From Anaerolineae bacterium (lineage in GTDB: Bacteria > Chloroflexota > Anaerolineae > Anaerolineales > Anaerolineaceae), in assembly GCA_013178295.1 (NCBI GenBank), contig JABLWW010000010.1, forward strand, positions 62,001-126,000: DNA of 64,000 nucleotides. The letters are read 5' to 3'. The notes below the pieces were generated by a model. That model made no database searches and was not told the origin of the DNA. It worked only from the letters and a program-made list of their open reading frames with translations. The translations under genes were made by a program, and so were the position numbers. Shown here one piece after another: positions 32,576 through 42,579 of this stretch. Positions within the stretch are counted from its first letter, which is position 1. Every line of letters starts with the position of its first letter.

Positions 32576-34160
32576 AATGGAAGGTGCTTCCTTTACGGAA
32601 CTCACTTTCAAACCAGATGCGTCCGCCCTGCACCTCTACCAGGCTCTTGGTAATATTCAATCCTAACCCAGTACCTGGCGAGAGACGCGCTTGGGAATCT
32701 TCCGAGCGGAAAAACCGCTGGAATATTTTTTTCTGGTCTTCAGGGCTAAGCCCAATGCCGTTATCTTTGACCCAGATATGCACCACCCGTCTGGCACCCT
32801 TTTTGTCCCATTGATTTGGGCTTTCTTCGGCTGCGACGATGATCGTGGCACCTTCGGGCGAATACTTATTTGCATTACTGACCAGGTTGGTGAGGATTTG
32901 CTGGGTGCGTGTGTTATCTGCCAGTATCATGGGAAGCTCATCGGGTAACTGCAGCTCGATAGTCTGATTTTTCTTTTCGATCATCACCTGTTGGGCTTTG
33001 ACTACTTCAAGAATCAGCCCTTTTGCGTCCAAGGGTTTAAGCTCCAGGCGCAAGTGCCCGGATTCAATCCTTGAAATATCTCCCAGGTCTGAGATAAGTG
33101 TTACCATGCGCTGCACGCTGGACTTGACCGTGGAAAGGATATTGCGTTGTGTGTCGTTGATTGGCCCCAGACTTTGATTGTATAGAAGGTCGGTGAAACC
33201 AGCGATTGCGGTCAGAGGGTTACGCAGTTCATGGGCGGCAAAGGATAGAAACTCGTTTTTTGCCTGGTTGGCAGCCCGAGCAGCTGCGTACAGCTCGGCA
33301 TTGGCAATAGCAATCGAGGCGTGATCGCACAAACGCGTCAGAAACTTGATGGACTCTTCGGAGAATCCGCTGCTGTTTTCGCTTTCCAGAATCAGAACAC
33401 CAGTAGTTGTACTCTCACGGCGGATTGGCACAATCATCTGACTCTTTGCCTGGGGGAGAAATCCTTGAATATTATCGCTGGCAAGGTCTATAGAGAGGAT
33501 ATTGCCCTCTTTGACGGCCTGCTCAATGTGATCGTACGTCTCAAATGGCAGGAACGCTTCTTCGGCATCGGTAAAGCTCTCCGGCAGTTCTTTGGATGCC
33601 ATGATACGAATACCTTGATCGGGCACAACGCTGCCCACGATGCCGGCCAGAGCATTTGTGCGGAACAAGGCCCAATCTAATGTGATTGCCATTGCCTGTT
33701 TGGTATCCAGGTTGGTGTTTAGCTCGCGGTCAATCATCTGGAGTACCGAAAGCTCATCCATCAGCTCCTTTTGTGCTGTGATCAGACGATACTGTTGTGT
33801 GCCGGCGTTGACTGCGCTGATAAAGTCATCTGGAGATAGCGGCTTGAGCAGAAAACGGAAGATGTTCCCGCGATTGACTGCCCCAATTGCGACTTCAATT
33901 TCGTTTGAGCCGGTTAACATGATACGGCTAGTGTCGGGGCACAGCTCCTGAACACGGGAAAGAAATTCTATCCCGTCCATGCCCGGCATTCGATAATCCG
34001 ATACGATGACCGAAAAAGGACCTTCGTTTTCGAGCTTCTTAAGACCTTCCACGCCGCTTTGGGCGGTAGATACCTCATATCTGAAACGGCGCAGCTGACG
34101 TGTTAACGAGGCAAGGATGTTCGCATCATCATCTACTAAAAGGATTCGGTCTGTTTTCAT
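32517..34160 (-). CDS. Response regulator-GAF-histidine kinase fusion
   Basis: A 547-residue soluble signalling protein. Domains: receiver (about 1-120, phosphoacceptor Asp in VIVSDYRMPGMDG), GAF (about 145-300), HisKA with FAAHELRNPLTAI near residue 320 and HATPase with DNGIGLSPEDQ and GTGLGLNITKSLVE. No transmembrane segment. It is the last gene of a five-gene signalling operon and could be phosphorylated by the upstream hybrid kinase. Its 3' end overlaps the convergent GGR gene. Confidence 0.92.
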   Translation of the reverse strand: MKTDRILLVDDDANILASLTRQLRRFRYEVSTAQSGVEGLKKLENEGPFSVIVSDYRMPGMDGIEFLSRVQELCPDTSRIMLTGSNEIEVAIGAVNRGNIFRFLLKPLSPDDFISAVNAGTQQYRLITAQKELMDELSVLQMIDRELNTNLDTKQAMAITLDWALFRTNALAGIVGSVVPDQGIRIMASKELPESFTDAEEAFLPFETYDHIEQAVKEGNILSIDLASDNIQGFLPQAKSQMIVPIRRESTTTGVLILESENSSGFSEESIKFLTRLCDHASIAIANAELYAAARAANQAKNEFLSFAAHELRNPLTAIAGFTDLLYNQSLGPINDTQRNILSTVKSSVQRMVTLISDLGDISRIESGHLRLELKPLDAKGLILEVVKAQQVMIEKKNQTIELQLPDELPMILADNTRTQQILTNLVSNANKYSPEGATIIVAAEESPNQWDKKGARRVVHIWVKDNGIGLSPEDQKKIFQRFFRSEDSQARLSPGTGLGLNITKSLVEVQGGRIWFESEFRKGSTFHFTVPVAEAKSEADHGAVSG

Positions 34161-34241
34161 ATTCTCTCGCAGTTCTCAAAAACTTTTATTTGTCTATCTG
34201 TATGGCCTTTTTTGGAGAGCCTGAGGATTTGTTTTGATAAT

Positions 34242-35462
34242 CTACCCTTTCTCGCCTGTGGAAAGAAGCCCGTTTTGGCTCATTGTTTTGTAAAGCTCCA
34301 CCCAGCTGACCAACTTGTGGGTTGCATTGACCGCTGTCAGGTAGTTTTTGTCGAGGGCATTGTCGGGGCTTTTTCCTTCTTGTAGGTCGCGTATCATGAT
34401 ACTTTCTGGGACATGGACGGCAGTCAAAGCCGAGAAAGCTGTCTCTGTCTGACGCGATGGGTGGTGGTGATACGCGACCGTACGCACTACGGTAGTGGGT
34501 AATCCCCAGATACCCAACAAGTAAGCTCCCAGTTCGGCATGTGACGTGCCCAGAATCTGATATTCAGCCTCAAGAGGGTCTACGCCATCGTTGATTAACG
34601 TGTAACGCTGCTGAAAGAATTCGGGAATGCTCAACTGGATCAGTTTGCCAATATCATGCATCAACCCGCCCACCTGAGCATCGTCGTGCAATTCACGGTT
34701 CGGGTTGACACTACTTGCAATTGAGCGTGCCAGATTTCCAACGGCGACACTGTGTCTCCAGAGGGCATCAATCGAGAGGTACTGGCTGCGTTCCCCCTGA
34801 AATTCTGAGAAGACTTTCTGGCTGAGAACCAGCGCTTTGAGGGTGTTGGTGCCCAGAATGGTAACCGCCTGTTGCAGGTTGGTTACCTTGCTTGCCAGAC
34901 CGTAAAAAGCGGAGTTGACAAGTTGCAAAATCTTGGCCGTCATGGTGATATCCTGGGCGATAATGTTAGCAATTGCTTTGGAAGAGGTGTTTGGCGATTC
35001 GATTTCGTGTACAAGCTGCACATAGAGGCTTGGCAGACTGGGCAGTTTCTTAATCGAGGTAATGACTTTGATCAGCTGGGGGTTGGTCTGCAAATCGCGC
35101 AAATCCAGCGCATTGCGGATGATCTGGATGAGCATGGGATAGTCACACGGCTTGGCAATAAACTGATGCGCTACGCGGGTGGTTTTGATGGTCATTTCCT
35201 GGTCGGTGTGCCCAGAAAGGACAAACCGGAGCACCTGGGGAAAGCGGTCGCTGACAATTTCTAAAAGCTGCACGCCATCCATACCTGGCATACGGATATC
35301 CGTTACCAGTAGATCTATAGTTTTCTGTGACAGTATTTCCAGCGCTTTTTGCCCGGAATCGGCAAAGTGTAGATCCCACTCCTTTGCCATCGGACGCAAC
35401 GAGCGCCGCAAACCGTCAATTAAAAGCATGTCATCATCAACAAACAGGATCGAACGTTTCAA
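34242..35462 (-). CDS. Response regulator with HDOD domain
   Basis: A 406-residue protein with an N-terminal receiver (LLVTDIRMPGMDG, about 1-125) and a C-terminal HDOD domain (about 145-345) that starts PSLPSLYVQLVHEI and contains HDIGKL-type residues. HDOD proteins act as non-enzymatic signalling modules in motility and stress circuits. Translation starts at TTG 35462, overlapping the kinase stop codon by four bases (TTGA), with GGAAGAAG upstream, so it is coupled to the kinase gene. Confidence 0.92.
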   Translation of the reverse strand: MKRSILFVDDDMLLIDGLRRSLRPMAKEWDLHFADSGQKALEILSQKTIDLLVTDIRMPGMDGVQLLEIVSDRFPQVLRFVLSGHTDQEMTIKTTRVAHQFIAKPCDYPMLIQIIRNALDLRDLQTNPQLIKVITSIKKLPSLPSLYVQLVHEIESPNTSSKAIANIIAQDITMTAKILQLVNSAFYGLASKVTNLQQAVTILGTNTLKALVLSQKVFSEFQGERSQYLSIDALWRHSVAVGNLARSIASSVNPNRELHDDAQVGGLMHDIGKLIQLSIPEFFQQRYTLINDGVDPLEAEYQILGTSHAELGAYLLGIWGLPTTVVRTVAYHHHPSRQTETAFSALTAVHVPESIMIRDLQEGKSPDNALDKNYLTAVNATHKLVSWVELYKTMSQNGLLSTGEKG

Positions 35463-37288
35463 TTTTCTTCTTCCCTCCCTTCAAGAGAAGCGTCCGGATC
35501 GTTTATCGGCAGACGGACGTAGAATGTGGTTCCCTCGCCAAGTTGTGATTCAACATGAATGCTGCCTTTATGCTGATTCACAATAATATTGTGTGCCAGA
35601 GCCAATCCCTGGCCGGTACCTTTCCCCACCCCTTTGGTGGTGAAAAAGGGGTCGAAGATACGCCTCAGGTTTTCCGGGGCAATCCCTGTTCCGGTGTCGC
35701 TGATCTCAATGAGGGCGTGGTCGCCGTCCTTGCGAGTGGCAATGGATATCTTGCCTGGAGAGGGTTTTCCCTTCTCGATAGCTTCCTGGATAGCCTGGGC
35801 GGCATTAATAATCATATTCAGGATCACTTGGTTGATCTCATCCACAACACAACAGACTGGCGGCAGATTTGGATCCAGATCGGTACTTAGTTCAGCCACA
35901 TATTTCCATGCGTTACGGGAAATGGTAATGGTGGTCTCAATTGCTTGGTTGATGTTGGCTGGAAGTTTCTCCTTGCCTGCAGTGTGAGCAAAGGACTTCA
36001 TTGCCAGAACGATTTTGCGCACCCGCTCAATGCCCTCCAACGATTGCTGCAGGGCAATGGGAATTTCAGCAATGTAATAGTCCAGATCAATCTCTTGGCG
36101 AATTTGTTGTAGGCGTTCAAGGGCGGCTTCGAGGTTGCCTTTTTGTTGGTATTCTTCTCGGGTTATCTCTTCATGCTTTTCCACCATTTCGCGTATGGCA
36201 TTAAAAGCATCTTTGAGAAAGTGGGTATTATCTCCCACATATTGCAATGGTGTGTTGATCTCGTGTGCGATTCCAGAGGCTAATTGCCCGATCGATTCAA
36301 GTTTTTGCGAGAGCGCCATCTGTTCCTCAAGGCGTTTCTGTTCTGTGATGTCGTTGATGACCATGACATAGCCGACTAGCCCCCCCTCGCGATTTCGAAC
36401 CGGGGCGCTACTGGTTGAAATGATAAGCTTTCTGCCTCCATCTTCAAGCATGATATATTGACCGACATTACTCTCAAGCTTCCCGCTTACCCGTAACAGG
36501 CGGGCAATTGGGTTTTCGATAACCTCATTTGTCTTCTCGTCTCGCAGGATGAGCACATCGTTCAAAGACTTGCCGACAACTTCTGATTGGGGCTTGCCAA
36601 TAATCTTCTCAGCAGCGTTGTTCATCAGGACGATGATACCATCTTGATCAGTGGAGATGACACCGTCGCCGATGCTGAGGAGGGTGATGGCTAAAGTTTC
36701 CTTTTCCTGTTGTAGTTCCAGGCTTCTCTGACGCACCCGTTCCTCAAGCTCATCGTTCATCTTGCACAGTTCTTCCTGGATGAGCCGCCGCTCGGTTACA
36801 TCCTTGATGACATGTACAACGCCAAAAGGGGCATCTTTGAGCATGACCTGGCAGTTAGCAATCGAGAACCAGCCATCTAAAACGGGGAACTGAACTTCGG
36901 CGAAGGTTGTCTCAAATACTTCATTGATGTCTCCACCGTTTGGGAAGAAGGCTTTGGTGATTGGGGTGCCAATCAAGCTTTGGTATGTGGTATTGAGTCT
37001 TCTGATGGTGGTGCGGTTGCAGCGCACTATTTTTCCGCTCTCATCGGTCAGGATGATCATATCAAGGACGGCATCAAAGGTGGCTTCCCATTCCCGCTTT
37101 CCACGCTCGATTGCCAGCTCAATACGCTTGTGTTCTGCTATCTGTTGATCTAACAGCGCTTTCTGGGAGAGTAGTTCTTTTTCTAGGCTGGCTAATTGCT
37201 CTTTTAAGTGCTGTATAGTTTGTTCATGTTCTGAGCACGGCTCGGCAGTTTCTGGAGGTTCTTGTCCTGTGGGATAGTGTGTATCCAT
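35459..37288 (-). CDS. PAS-domain sensor histidine kinase (NtrB-like)
   Basis: A 609-residue soluble kinase. An N-terminal coiled coil (about 20-60) precedes two PAS domains (about 60-170 and 195-310). The HisKA box reads SGIAHEINTPLQYV and the HATPase has NMIINAAQAI, DTGTGIAPENL and a TTKGVGKGTGQGLAL lid. Absence of membrane spans implies a cytoplasmic signal. It is tightly coupled to the REC-HDOD gene, its likely phosphorylation partner. Confidence 0.93.
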   Translation of the reverse strand: MDTHYPTGQEPPETAEPCSEHEQTIQHLKEQLASLEKELLSQKALLDQQIAEHKRIELAIERGKREWEATFDAVLDMIILTDESGKIVRCNRTTIRRLNTTYQSLIGTPITKAFFPNGGDINEVFETTFAEVQFPVLDGWFSIANCQVMLKDAPFGVVHVIKDVTERRLIQEELCKMNDELEERVRQRSLELQQEKETLAITLLSIGDGVISTDQDGIIVLMNNAAEKIIGKPQSEVVGKSLNDVLILRDEKTNEVIENPIARLLRVSGKLESNVGQYIMLEDGGRKLIISTSSAPVRNREGGLVGYVMVINDITEQKRLEEQMALSQKLESIGQLASGIAHEINTPLQYVGDNTHFLKDAFNAIREMVEKHEEITREEYQQKGNLEAALERLQQIRQEIDLDYYIAEIPIALQQSLEGIERVRKIVLAMKSFAHTAGKEKLPANINQAIETTITISRNAWKYVAELSTDLDPNLPPVCCVVDEINQVILNMIINAAQAIQEAIEKGKPSPGKISIATRKDGDHALIEISDTGTGIAPENLRRIFDPFFTTKGVGKGTGQGLALAHNIIVNQHKGSIHVESQLGEGTTFYVRLPINDPDASLEGREEEN

Positions 37289-37303
37289 ATTTCTCCGTTT
37301 GCC

Positions 37304-38521
37304 TCAGGTTGATTTCTGCCCGCTGAGACGTTGGCTGGTACGCAGCCAGGCTTTTGTGGGGGAGGAGGGGACGTAAACCCGATGTTCTGTCTTACTGATG
37401 TGATACGCTATATCCTCAAGCATGGTGGAAACATTTTCATGCGGCTTGTGGAACAAAAAGGGCTTGCCAAAATTGATGGCTTCGATAAAAATATCCGGCG
37501 AATAGGGTAAGACAAACTCAACCGGTCGTCGCATGACGGACTCGATGTGTTTTCTGCCCAGCCCCTTGCGCTCAAACGTCCAGTTGAGCACAAGCTTAAT
37601 TTTGTCCTCAGCGTATCCCATCTTGTTGTATGTATCCAGAGCAGCCAGTGCTGCTCGCACCGAAGCCATTTCTGGTGCAATGACCAGCAGGATCAGATCA
37701 GCGGCATCCAGTACTTTTAGTGCTTTGTCGTTGAAATCGTGCGGTAGGTCAGCGACAATATAGTCGAATTGCGTCTTCAACTGGTGGAAAGCGGTCTTGA
37801 AAAGCTCATCCGAGACCAAATTTGCCTGGGAGGGATAGGGTGGAGCAGCGATGAAATACAAACCGCTTTCGTGCTCACCAATGATGGAACGCAGGGCTTC
37901 AAAGTCAATTTTGTCCGGCGGGTATTCTGCAATGTCTGCCCATGTGCGCTTTAGCGGCACGTTGAGCATCAGGGCTACCTGACCGGCAGAGAGAGCCATA
38001 TCCATCAGGAGCGTTGAACGTTCCCATAAGCCTACCAGACCGATAGCGAGATTGACCGCCAGTGTTGAGCAGCCGATCCCGCCCCGCAAGCTGTGGACGG
38101 CGATGATATAGCAGGTATCTTCACGTGTCTTGGTAACCAGTTTTTTGGAGAGCTCTACTTGGTGTAAAAGATTGGCGACCTGTTCTATTAACTCTGCCTG
38201 GGTGAAAGGCTTGGTCATGTGCGCGTCTGCGCCAGCCTCAAAGGCAGCCAGTTTCTCTTCAAGCCCGGTATGGGCGGTCAGGATAAGAATGGGGATGCTT
38301 GCAAAGCGCGGGTCGCGCCGCAGACTACGGGTAACATCGTAGCCAGACATTTTAGGCATCATCACATCGCAGATAACCAGGTCTGGAGGGTCACTGCTGG
38401 CAGCTTTGAGACCTTCAAGCCCATCCAAAGCCTGTGTTACTTCGTAATTCAGCCCTTTGAGCGCATGGGCGATTACTTTGTGGTAAATTGGCTCGTCGTC
38501 AATAACCAGAATTTTTGTCAT
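37304..38521 (-). CDS. Response regulator fused to CpaE/TadZ-like MinD-type ATPase
   Basis: A 405-residue fusion: receiver (1-120, phosphoacceptor D52 in VICDVMMPKMSG) and a ParA/MinD-like domain from about residue 135. The P-loop reads RGGIGCST, with Cys151 where active Walker ATPases have Lys, a degeneration known in CpaE and TadZ. CpaE-type proteins place Flp/tad pilus machinery or other polar structures. No tad genes are in the window, so the target is open. It lies 15 bases before the PAS kinase gene. Confidence 0.9.
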   Translation of the reverse strand: MTKILVIDDEPIYHKVIAHALKGLNYEVTQALDGLEGLKAASSDPPDLVICDVMMPKMSGYDVTRSLRRDPRFASIPILILTAHTGLEEKLAAFEAGADAHMTKPFTQAELIEQVANLLHQVELSKKLVTKTREDTCYIIAVHSLRGGIGCSTLAVNLAIGLVGLWERSTLLMDMALSAGQVALMLNVPLKRTWADIAEYPPDKIDFEALRSIIGEHESGLYFIAAPPYPSQANLVSDELFKTAFHQLKTQFDYIVADLPHDFNDKALKVLDAADLILLVIAPEMASVRAALAALDTYNKMGYAEDKIKLVLNWTFERKGLGRKHIESVMRRPVEFVLPYSPDIFIEAINFGKPFLFHKPHENVSTMLEDIAYHISKTEHRVYVPSSPTKAWLRTSQRLSGQKST

Positions 38522-38593
38522 ACGCTTTCCACTATTTTATGAATACTGGTATTTTATAATAAAAGAGTTTTTAGGACAGTTTGGAAGGGGGGG

Positions 38594-41500
38594 TCAAAGT
38601 TCTGATAAGAAAGCTTGTAGCAGAGGGATTTGCGCTTGCATTTGGTCAATCAGCTTGTTTGCTCCTGAAAGCGCTCCACTCCGACCGGACATTTCGAGAT
38701 CATACGCAAGTCGGCGCAATTCTTCTGCAGAGAAACCTGCTGCAACGCCCTTTAAGCTGTGTGCCAGATGGGCAACTTCCTGGCTATCTTTCTTTTCCAG
38801 AGTAAGGCGAAGATGCTGTAATCTTTCGGGCAGTTCTGCGATGAATTCGCCGAGTAACTCTTTGAAGAAAGCCTTGTCATCTCCAAATCTTGGCATGGCT
38901 TCCTCGATATTGATTGGCGGCGTTTTTTGCATAGATGTTTTTCCTTTCTCTTTTGGGAGAGCAAGTTGATCTTTTCTTGTTTCTGAGGTACTTAGCCATT
39001 TTTCGATCGTCTCGAACAGATTCTTGGGCTCCAGCGGTTTGGTGATATAGTCGTCCATGCCTGCCTGCAAACATCGCTCGCGATCACCTTTCATTGCATG
39101 GGCTGTCATAGCAATGATTGGAGTGTGAGGCATTGAGGCGCTTTTTTCTTCTTCGCGGATGTGGCGGGTGGCTTCCAACCCATCCATTTCAGGCATTTGC
39201 ACGTCCATCAGAACCAGACTGTACGACTTGGTTCTCAGCGCCTCAAGCGCCAGACGCCCGTTCTCAACCACATCTACCGAGTAACCCGCTTTCTGCAACA
39301 AGGCAACCGCCATTTTTTGATTGATCCAGTTGTCTTCTGCCAGAAGGAGTCTGACTTCCTGGCGTTTCTGCTCTGAGATGGAATGACGGGTGATGATCTT
39401 CTGGTAGGAAGCCTGTTGCGTGCCGATTTCGCGGCGCAGGACTGCCAGGATGGCTTCATATAGCTGGAGTTGGCGGACTGGCTTTAGTAAATAAGCAGCG
39501 CACCCGAGCCCTTCCAGGCTGGCAGCGTCACCGCGTTGCCCCATTGAGGTGAGGATGATTACAGGAACGTTGCCTACCTCTGGAAGAAGTTTGATCTTTT
39601 CAAGCGTCATGACGCCGTCCATTACCGGCATTTGCATGTCTAATAAGACTAACTGGTAAGGGTCATTTTCCGTTGAACTCAACTGCAACACTTGCAGCGC
39701 CTCGACGCCGTTTTCTGCCTCTTCCGCTCGGCACCCAAATTGTTTGAGAGTTTCGGTAAGGATCATGCGATTGGTGGGGTTGTCATCCACAACCAGGACT
39801 TTAAGACCTGTCAGCTCAATAGGCATGGTCAGATGACGTTCCTGCACTTGTTTCTGCTTCTCTAGGTTTACAGAGAACCAGAAAGTGCTGCCTTCGCCAG
39901 GACTGCTCTCAACCCCAATTTGACCGTTCATCAACTCAACCAGCTGCTTGCAGATTGCCAAACCGAGACCGCTGCCCCCATACCTGCGTGTGGTTGAGCT
40001 GTCTACCTGGACAAACCGGTCAAAAATCGCTGTCTGGCGATCATGCGGAATGCCGATTCCAGTATCTGCAACGCTGAATTTAAGTCTGGCATGTGTATCG
40101 TTCTGGGAAATCGTTTTTACCTGAACAATGATTTCCCCTTTCTCGGTGAATTTGATGGCATTGCCAACAAGATTAACCAACACCTGACGCAGCCGTCCTG
40201 GATCACCCCTCAGCAGAGAAGGGACATTGTGGTGTATCAAACAGGCGATTTCGAGGTTTTTACTGTGGGCGCGCGGTGCCAGTGAGTATACTACCCCTTC
40301 GACCATAGAACGCACATCGAAGTCAATCGTGTCCAACTCAAGTTTTTGCGATTCGATTTTTGCAAAATCCAGGATGTCGTTAAGCAGGCTTAGCAAGGCG
40401 TCGGCGCTTTCGCTGGCAATCTGCAGGTAATCGCGCTGCTCGGCAGTCAGGTTTGTTGCTAGAACTAATTCAATCATGCCAATAATTCCGTTCATTGGTG
40501 TACGAATCTCATGGCTCATATTTGCCAGAAACTCGCTTTTGGCATGATCAGCAGCTTCTGCCTCTCTGCGGGCACGCACGAGTTCGGTAATGTCGTGATA
40601 GATTGCCAGTGCACCGTGTGCTTTCCCTGCAATCATCACTGGCACGCCGAAAATTTCCACTTCTACCAGTGAACCATCTTTGCGCTGGCGCTGTCCGAAA
40701 GCATGGACTTTGCTGCCGTGCTGGATGACCTGATGGGTATATGCGACGGCTTCTTTCTTATGTTGTTCTGGGACGAGGAAATCGTCCAGCTTATGCCCGA
40801 TAACTTCATCGCGCGTGTAACCATAGAGCGCCTCAAATCCTGAATTGCATGAGGCAATGCGGTACTCATTGTCCAGGGTTACAATGGCTACAGGACTGTT
40901 TTCTACAACGGTTTCAAAGAACAGCTTCTGCCGTCGGATTTCCGCCTCTGTGTTTACCAGCTCAGTAACGTCACGGATGATGAAGATTAACCCATCCACA
41001 TCATGTTCCAGACCAACGGGATAGCGCGAAACCTCAAACCATCCCTCCAGGACGGGGAATTGTATCTCACGCCCTTCTTGGGGAAAACGGCAATCTCCCT
41101 GCGTGTCGGCTTGATACAGAGCCTTATCAATCCGTGTGCCAATCAGCCCCTGGAAGGTTGTATGAAGTGCCTGTATGGTAGCGCGGTTGCAGCGAATAAT
41201 GTTGCCATTCATATCAGTCAGGATAATCAGATCGCTGACGGCATCGAAAGTGGCTTCCCAAGATTTTTTTGCGCGGCTGATGAGGTATTCGATGTGTTCC
41301 CGTTCAGTGATAACGCTTTTCAGGTGTGCATTGGCATTGAGAAGTTCCTGGGTGCGAATGCTGAGCATCCGCTCGAACTGTGAGGTCAGTTTGATAAGCT
41401 GCTGGTTGTGCCGCGCGGCAAAATGCGCAAAGGCGATGATGAACAGTGCCATAATGTCGATCAAGAAAAGCACAGGTTCATGAAGGTGCTTTTGTGCAAT

Positions 41501-41641
41501 GGCATATAACGAAAGGGGGTGGCTTTCAGGGGGCGGCATCAGAATACTGGCGGTGATGACCATTCCCACGCCGAGAATGATTCCCACAACTGTATAGATA
41601 TAGGTGGTCAAGGTATGCGCTACATTTCTTGCATTGGTCAT
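38594..41641 (-). CDS. Membrane hybrid histidine kinase with two receivers and Hpt
   Basis: A 1015-residue sensor. ATG 41641 is preferred over TTG 41677. Seen in order: two membrane spans (about 9-33 and 48-70), a coiled linker, PAS (about 110-215), PAS (about 235-350), HisKA with NMSHEIRTPMNGI and HATPase with ADTGIGIPHDRQ and GGSGLGLAICKQ. Then come receiver 1 (LVLLDMQMPVMDG), receiver 2 (LVLMDVQMPEMDG) and a C-terminal Hpt (LAHSLKGVAAG). A complete internal phosphorelay is present. It heads the signalling operon and could pass phosphate to the REC proteins encoded downstream. Confidence 0.93.
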   Translation of the reverse strand: MTNARNVAHTLTTYIYTVVGIILGVGMVITASILMPPPESHPLSLYAIAQKHLHEPVLFLIDIMALFIIAFAHFAARHNQQLIKLTSQFERMLSIRTQELLNANAHLKSVITEREHIEYLISRAKKSWEATFDAVSDLIILTDMNGNIIRCNRATIQALHTTFQGLIGTRIDKALYQADTQGDCRFPQEGREIQFPVLEGWFEVSRYPVGLEHDVDGLIFIIRDVTELVNTEAEIRRQKLFFETVVENSPVAIVTLDNEYRIASCNSGFEALYGYTRDEVIGHKLDDFLVPEQHKKEAVAYTHQVIQHGSKVHAFGQRQRKDGSLVEVEIFGVPVMIAGKAHGALAIYHDITELVRARREAEAADHAKSEFLANMSHEIRTPMNGIIGMIELVLATNLTAEQRDYLQIASESADALLSLLNDILDFAKIESQKLELDTIDFDVRSMVEGVVYSLAPRAHSKNLEIACLIHHNVPSLLRGDPGRLRQVLVNLVGNAIKFTEKGEIIVQVKTISQNDTHARLKFSVADTGIGIPHDRQTAIFDRFVQVDSSTTRRYGGSGLGLAICKQLVELMNGQIGVESSPGEGSTFWFSVNLEKQKQVQERHLTMPIELTGLKVLVVDDNPTNRMILTETLKQFGCRAEEAENGVEALQVLQLSSTENDPYQLVLLDMQMPVMDGVMTLEKIKLLPEVGNVPVIILTSMGQRGDAASLEGLGCAAYLLKPVRQLQLYEAILAVLRREIGTQQASYQKIITRHSISEQKRQEVRLLLAEDNWINQKMAVALLQKAGYSVDVVENGRLALEALRTKSYSLVLMDVQMPEMDGLEATRHIREEEKSASMPHTPIIAMTAHAMKGDRERCLQAGMDDYITKPLEPKNLFETIEKWLSTSETRKDQLALPKEKGKTSMQKTPPINIEEAMPRFGDDKAFFKELLGEFIAELPERLQHLRLTLEKKDSQEVAHLAHSLKGVAAGFSAEELRRLAYDLEMSGRSGALSGANKLIDQMQAQIPLLQAFLSEL

Positions 41642-41766
41642 GGCACCCCAAGTAAACCTTACGTATTGCGACCCCAAAACTGTGTTTCGCTAATAATTAT
41701 ATACCGTTTTGGCACAATCAACTCCCTGATTAACGCTGAGAACGGGGGCGGGATGGCGCGATGGGG

Positions 41767-42573
41767 TTAACTGCCTTGCAGGCGCTTTAACAGATCCTGC
41801 AAATCCTTCAGGATCAGGTCGGGTTGAATACCTTTTTTTTCAACCGTTGTCTCGCTATCCACACCGGTTTTGACCAGGATGGTGCCAATCCCAAGCCGTT
41901 TTCCGCCTAGAATGTCAGAATCGAGCCGGTCTCCAACGATGGCAGTGTATTGAGGTTTGCTTGCCATGCGTTGCAATGCCATTTCGAATAGGAGTGGTTG
42001 CGGTTTCCCGATCACAATAGGAGCGATGCCCGTTGCTGCCTGGATGGCTGCCAGGGTGGTTCCGCACTCTGGCACCAAACCTTCCTCGGTGGGGAAGACA
42101 ATATCCGGGTTGGTGCCGATAAACAAAGCACCGTGCTGTATATGCAGAATTGCATGTTTAAGCTTATTGTAGGTGAGATCATAATCTCCCCCGATGACGG
42201 CTGCCTGAGCCTTCTGGCTGAAATCTTCGATGACATTGTAGCCTGCCTCCAGCAGCGCTTGGCGAAGCCCCTGTTGCCCAAGCATAAAGATAGTATCTCC
42301 CGCTGGAAATCGTTCCCGTAAAAAGCGGGCAGTTGCCAGCGCGCTGGTTAGAATATTTTCAAGAGGAATATCCGCTCCCCAGCTTTGCAGCCGTGTATAA
42401 TATTGCTGGGGGGTTTTGGTGGAGTTGTTTGAAGCCACCGTATAAGCAATTCCCTGCTGCCTGAGAAAGGTAAATAAATCGTTCAAACCTGGAAGCGGCT
42501 GACCGCCGCGCACCAACGTGCCGTCAATATCGAAAATCAGCCCTTCTAGTGAGAAGATATCAAAGCCGGACAT
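41767..42573 (-). CDS. HAD-superfamily phosphatase, NagD-like (subfamily IIA)
   Basis: A 268-residue hydrolase. The nucleophile motif FDIDGTLV (D15, D17) is followed by ASNNSTKTP (motif II) and VGDRLDSDILGGKRLG (motif IV). The C2a-type cap includes IGTNPDIVFPTEEG. NagD-like enzymes dephosphorylate sugar phosphates or nucleotides. It starts six bases after the stop of the sugar-kinase gene without its own clear ribosome site, indicating coupling. Confidence 0.93.
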   Translation of the reverse strand: MSGFDIFSLEGLIFDIDGTLVRGGQPLPGLNDLFTFLRQQGIAYTVASNNSTKTPQQYYTRLQSWGADIPLENILTSALATARFLRERFPAGDTIFMLGQQGLRQALLEAGYNVIEDFSQKAQAAVIGGDYDLTYNKLKHAILHIQHGALFIGTNPDIVFPTEEGLVPECGTTLAAIQAATGIAPIVIGKPQPLLFEMALQRMASKPQYTAIVGDRLDSDILGGKRLGIGTILVKTGVDSETTVEKKGIQPDLILKDLQDLLKRLQGS

Positions 42574-42579
42574 GTTCGA

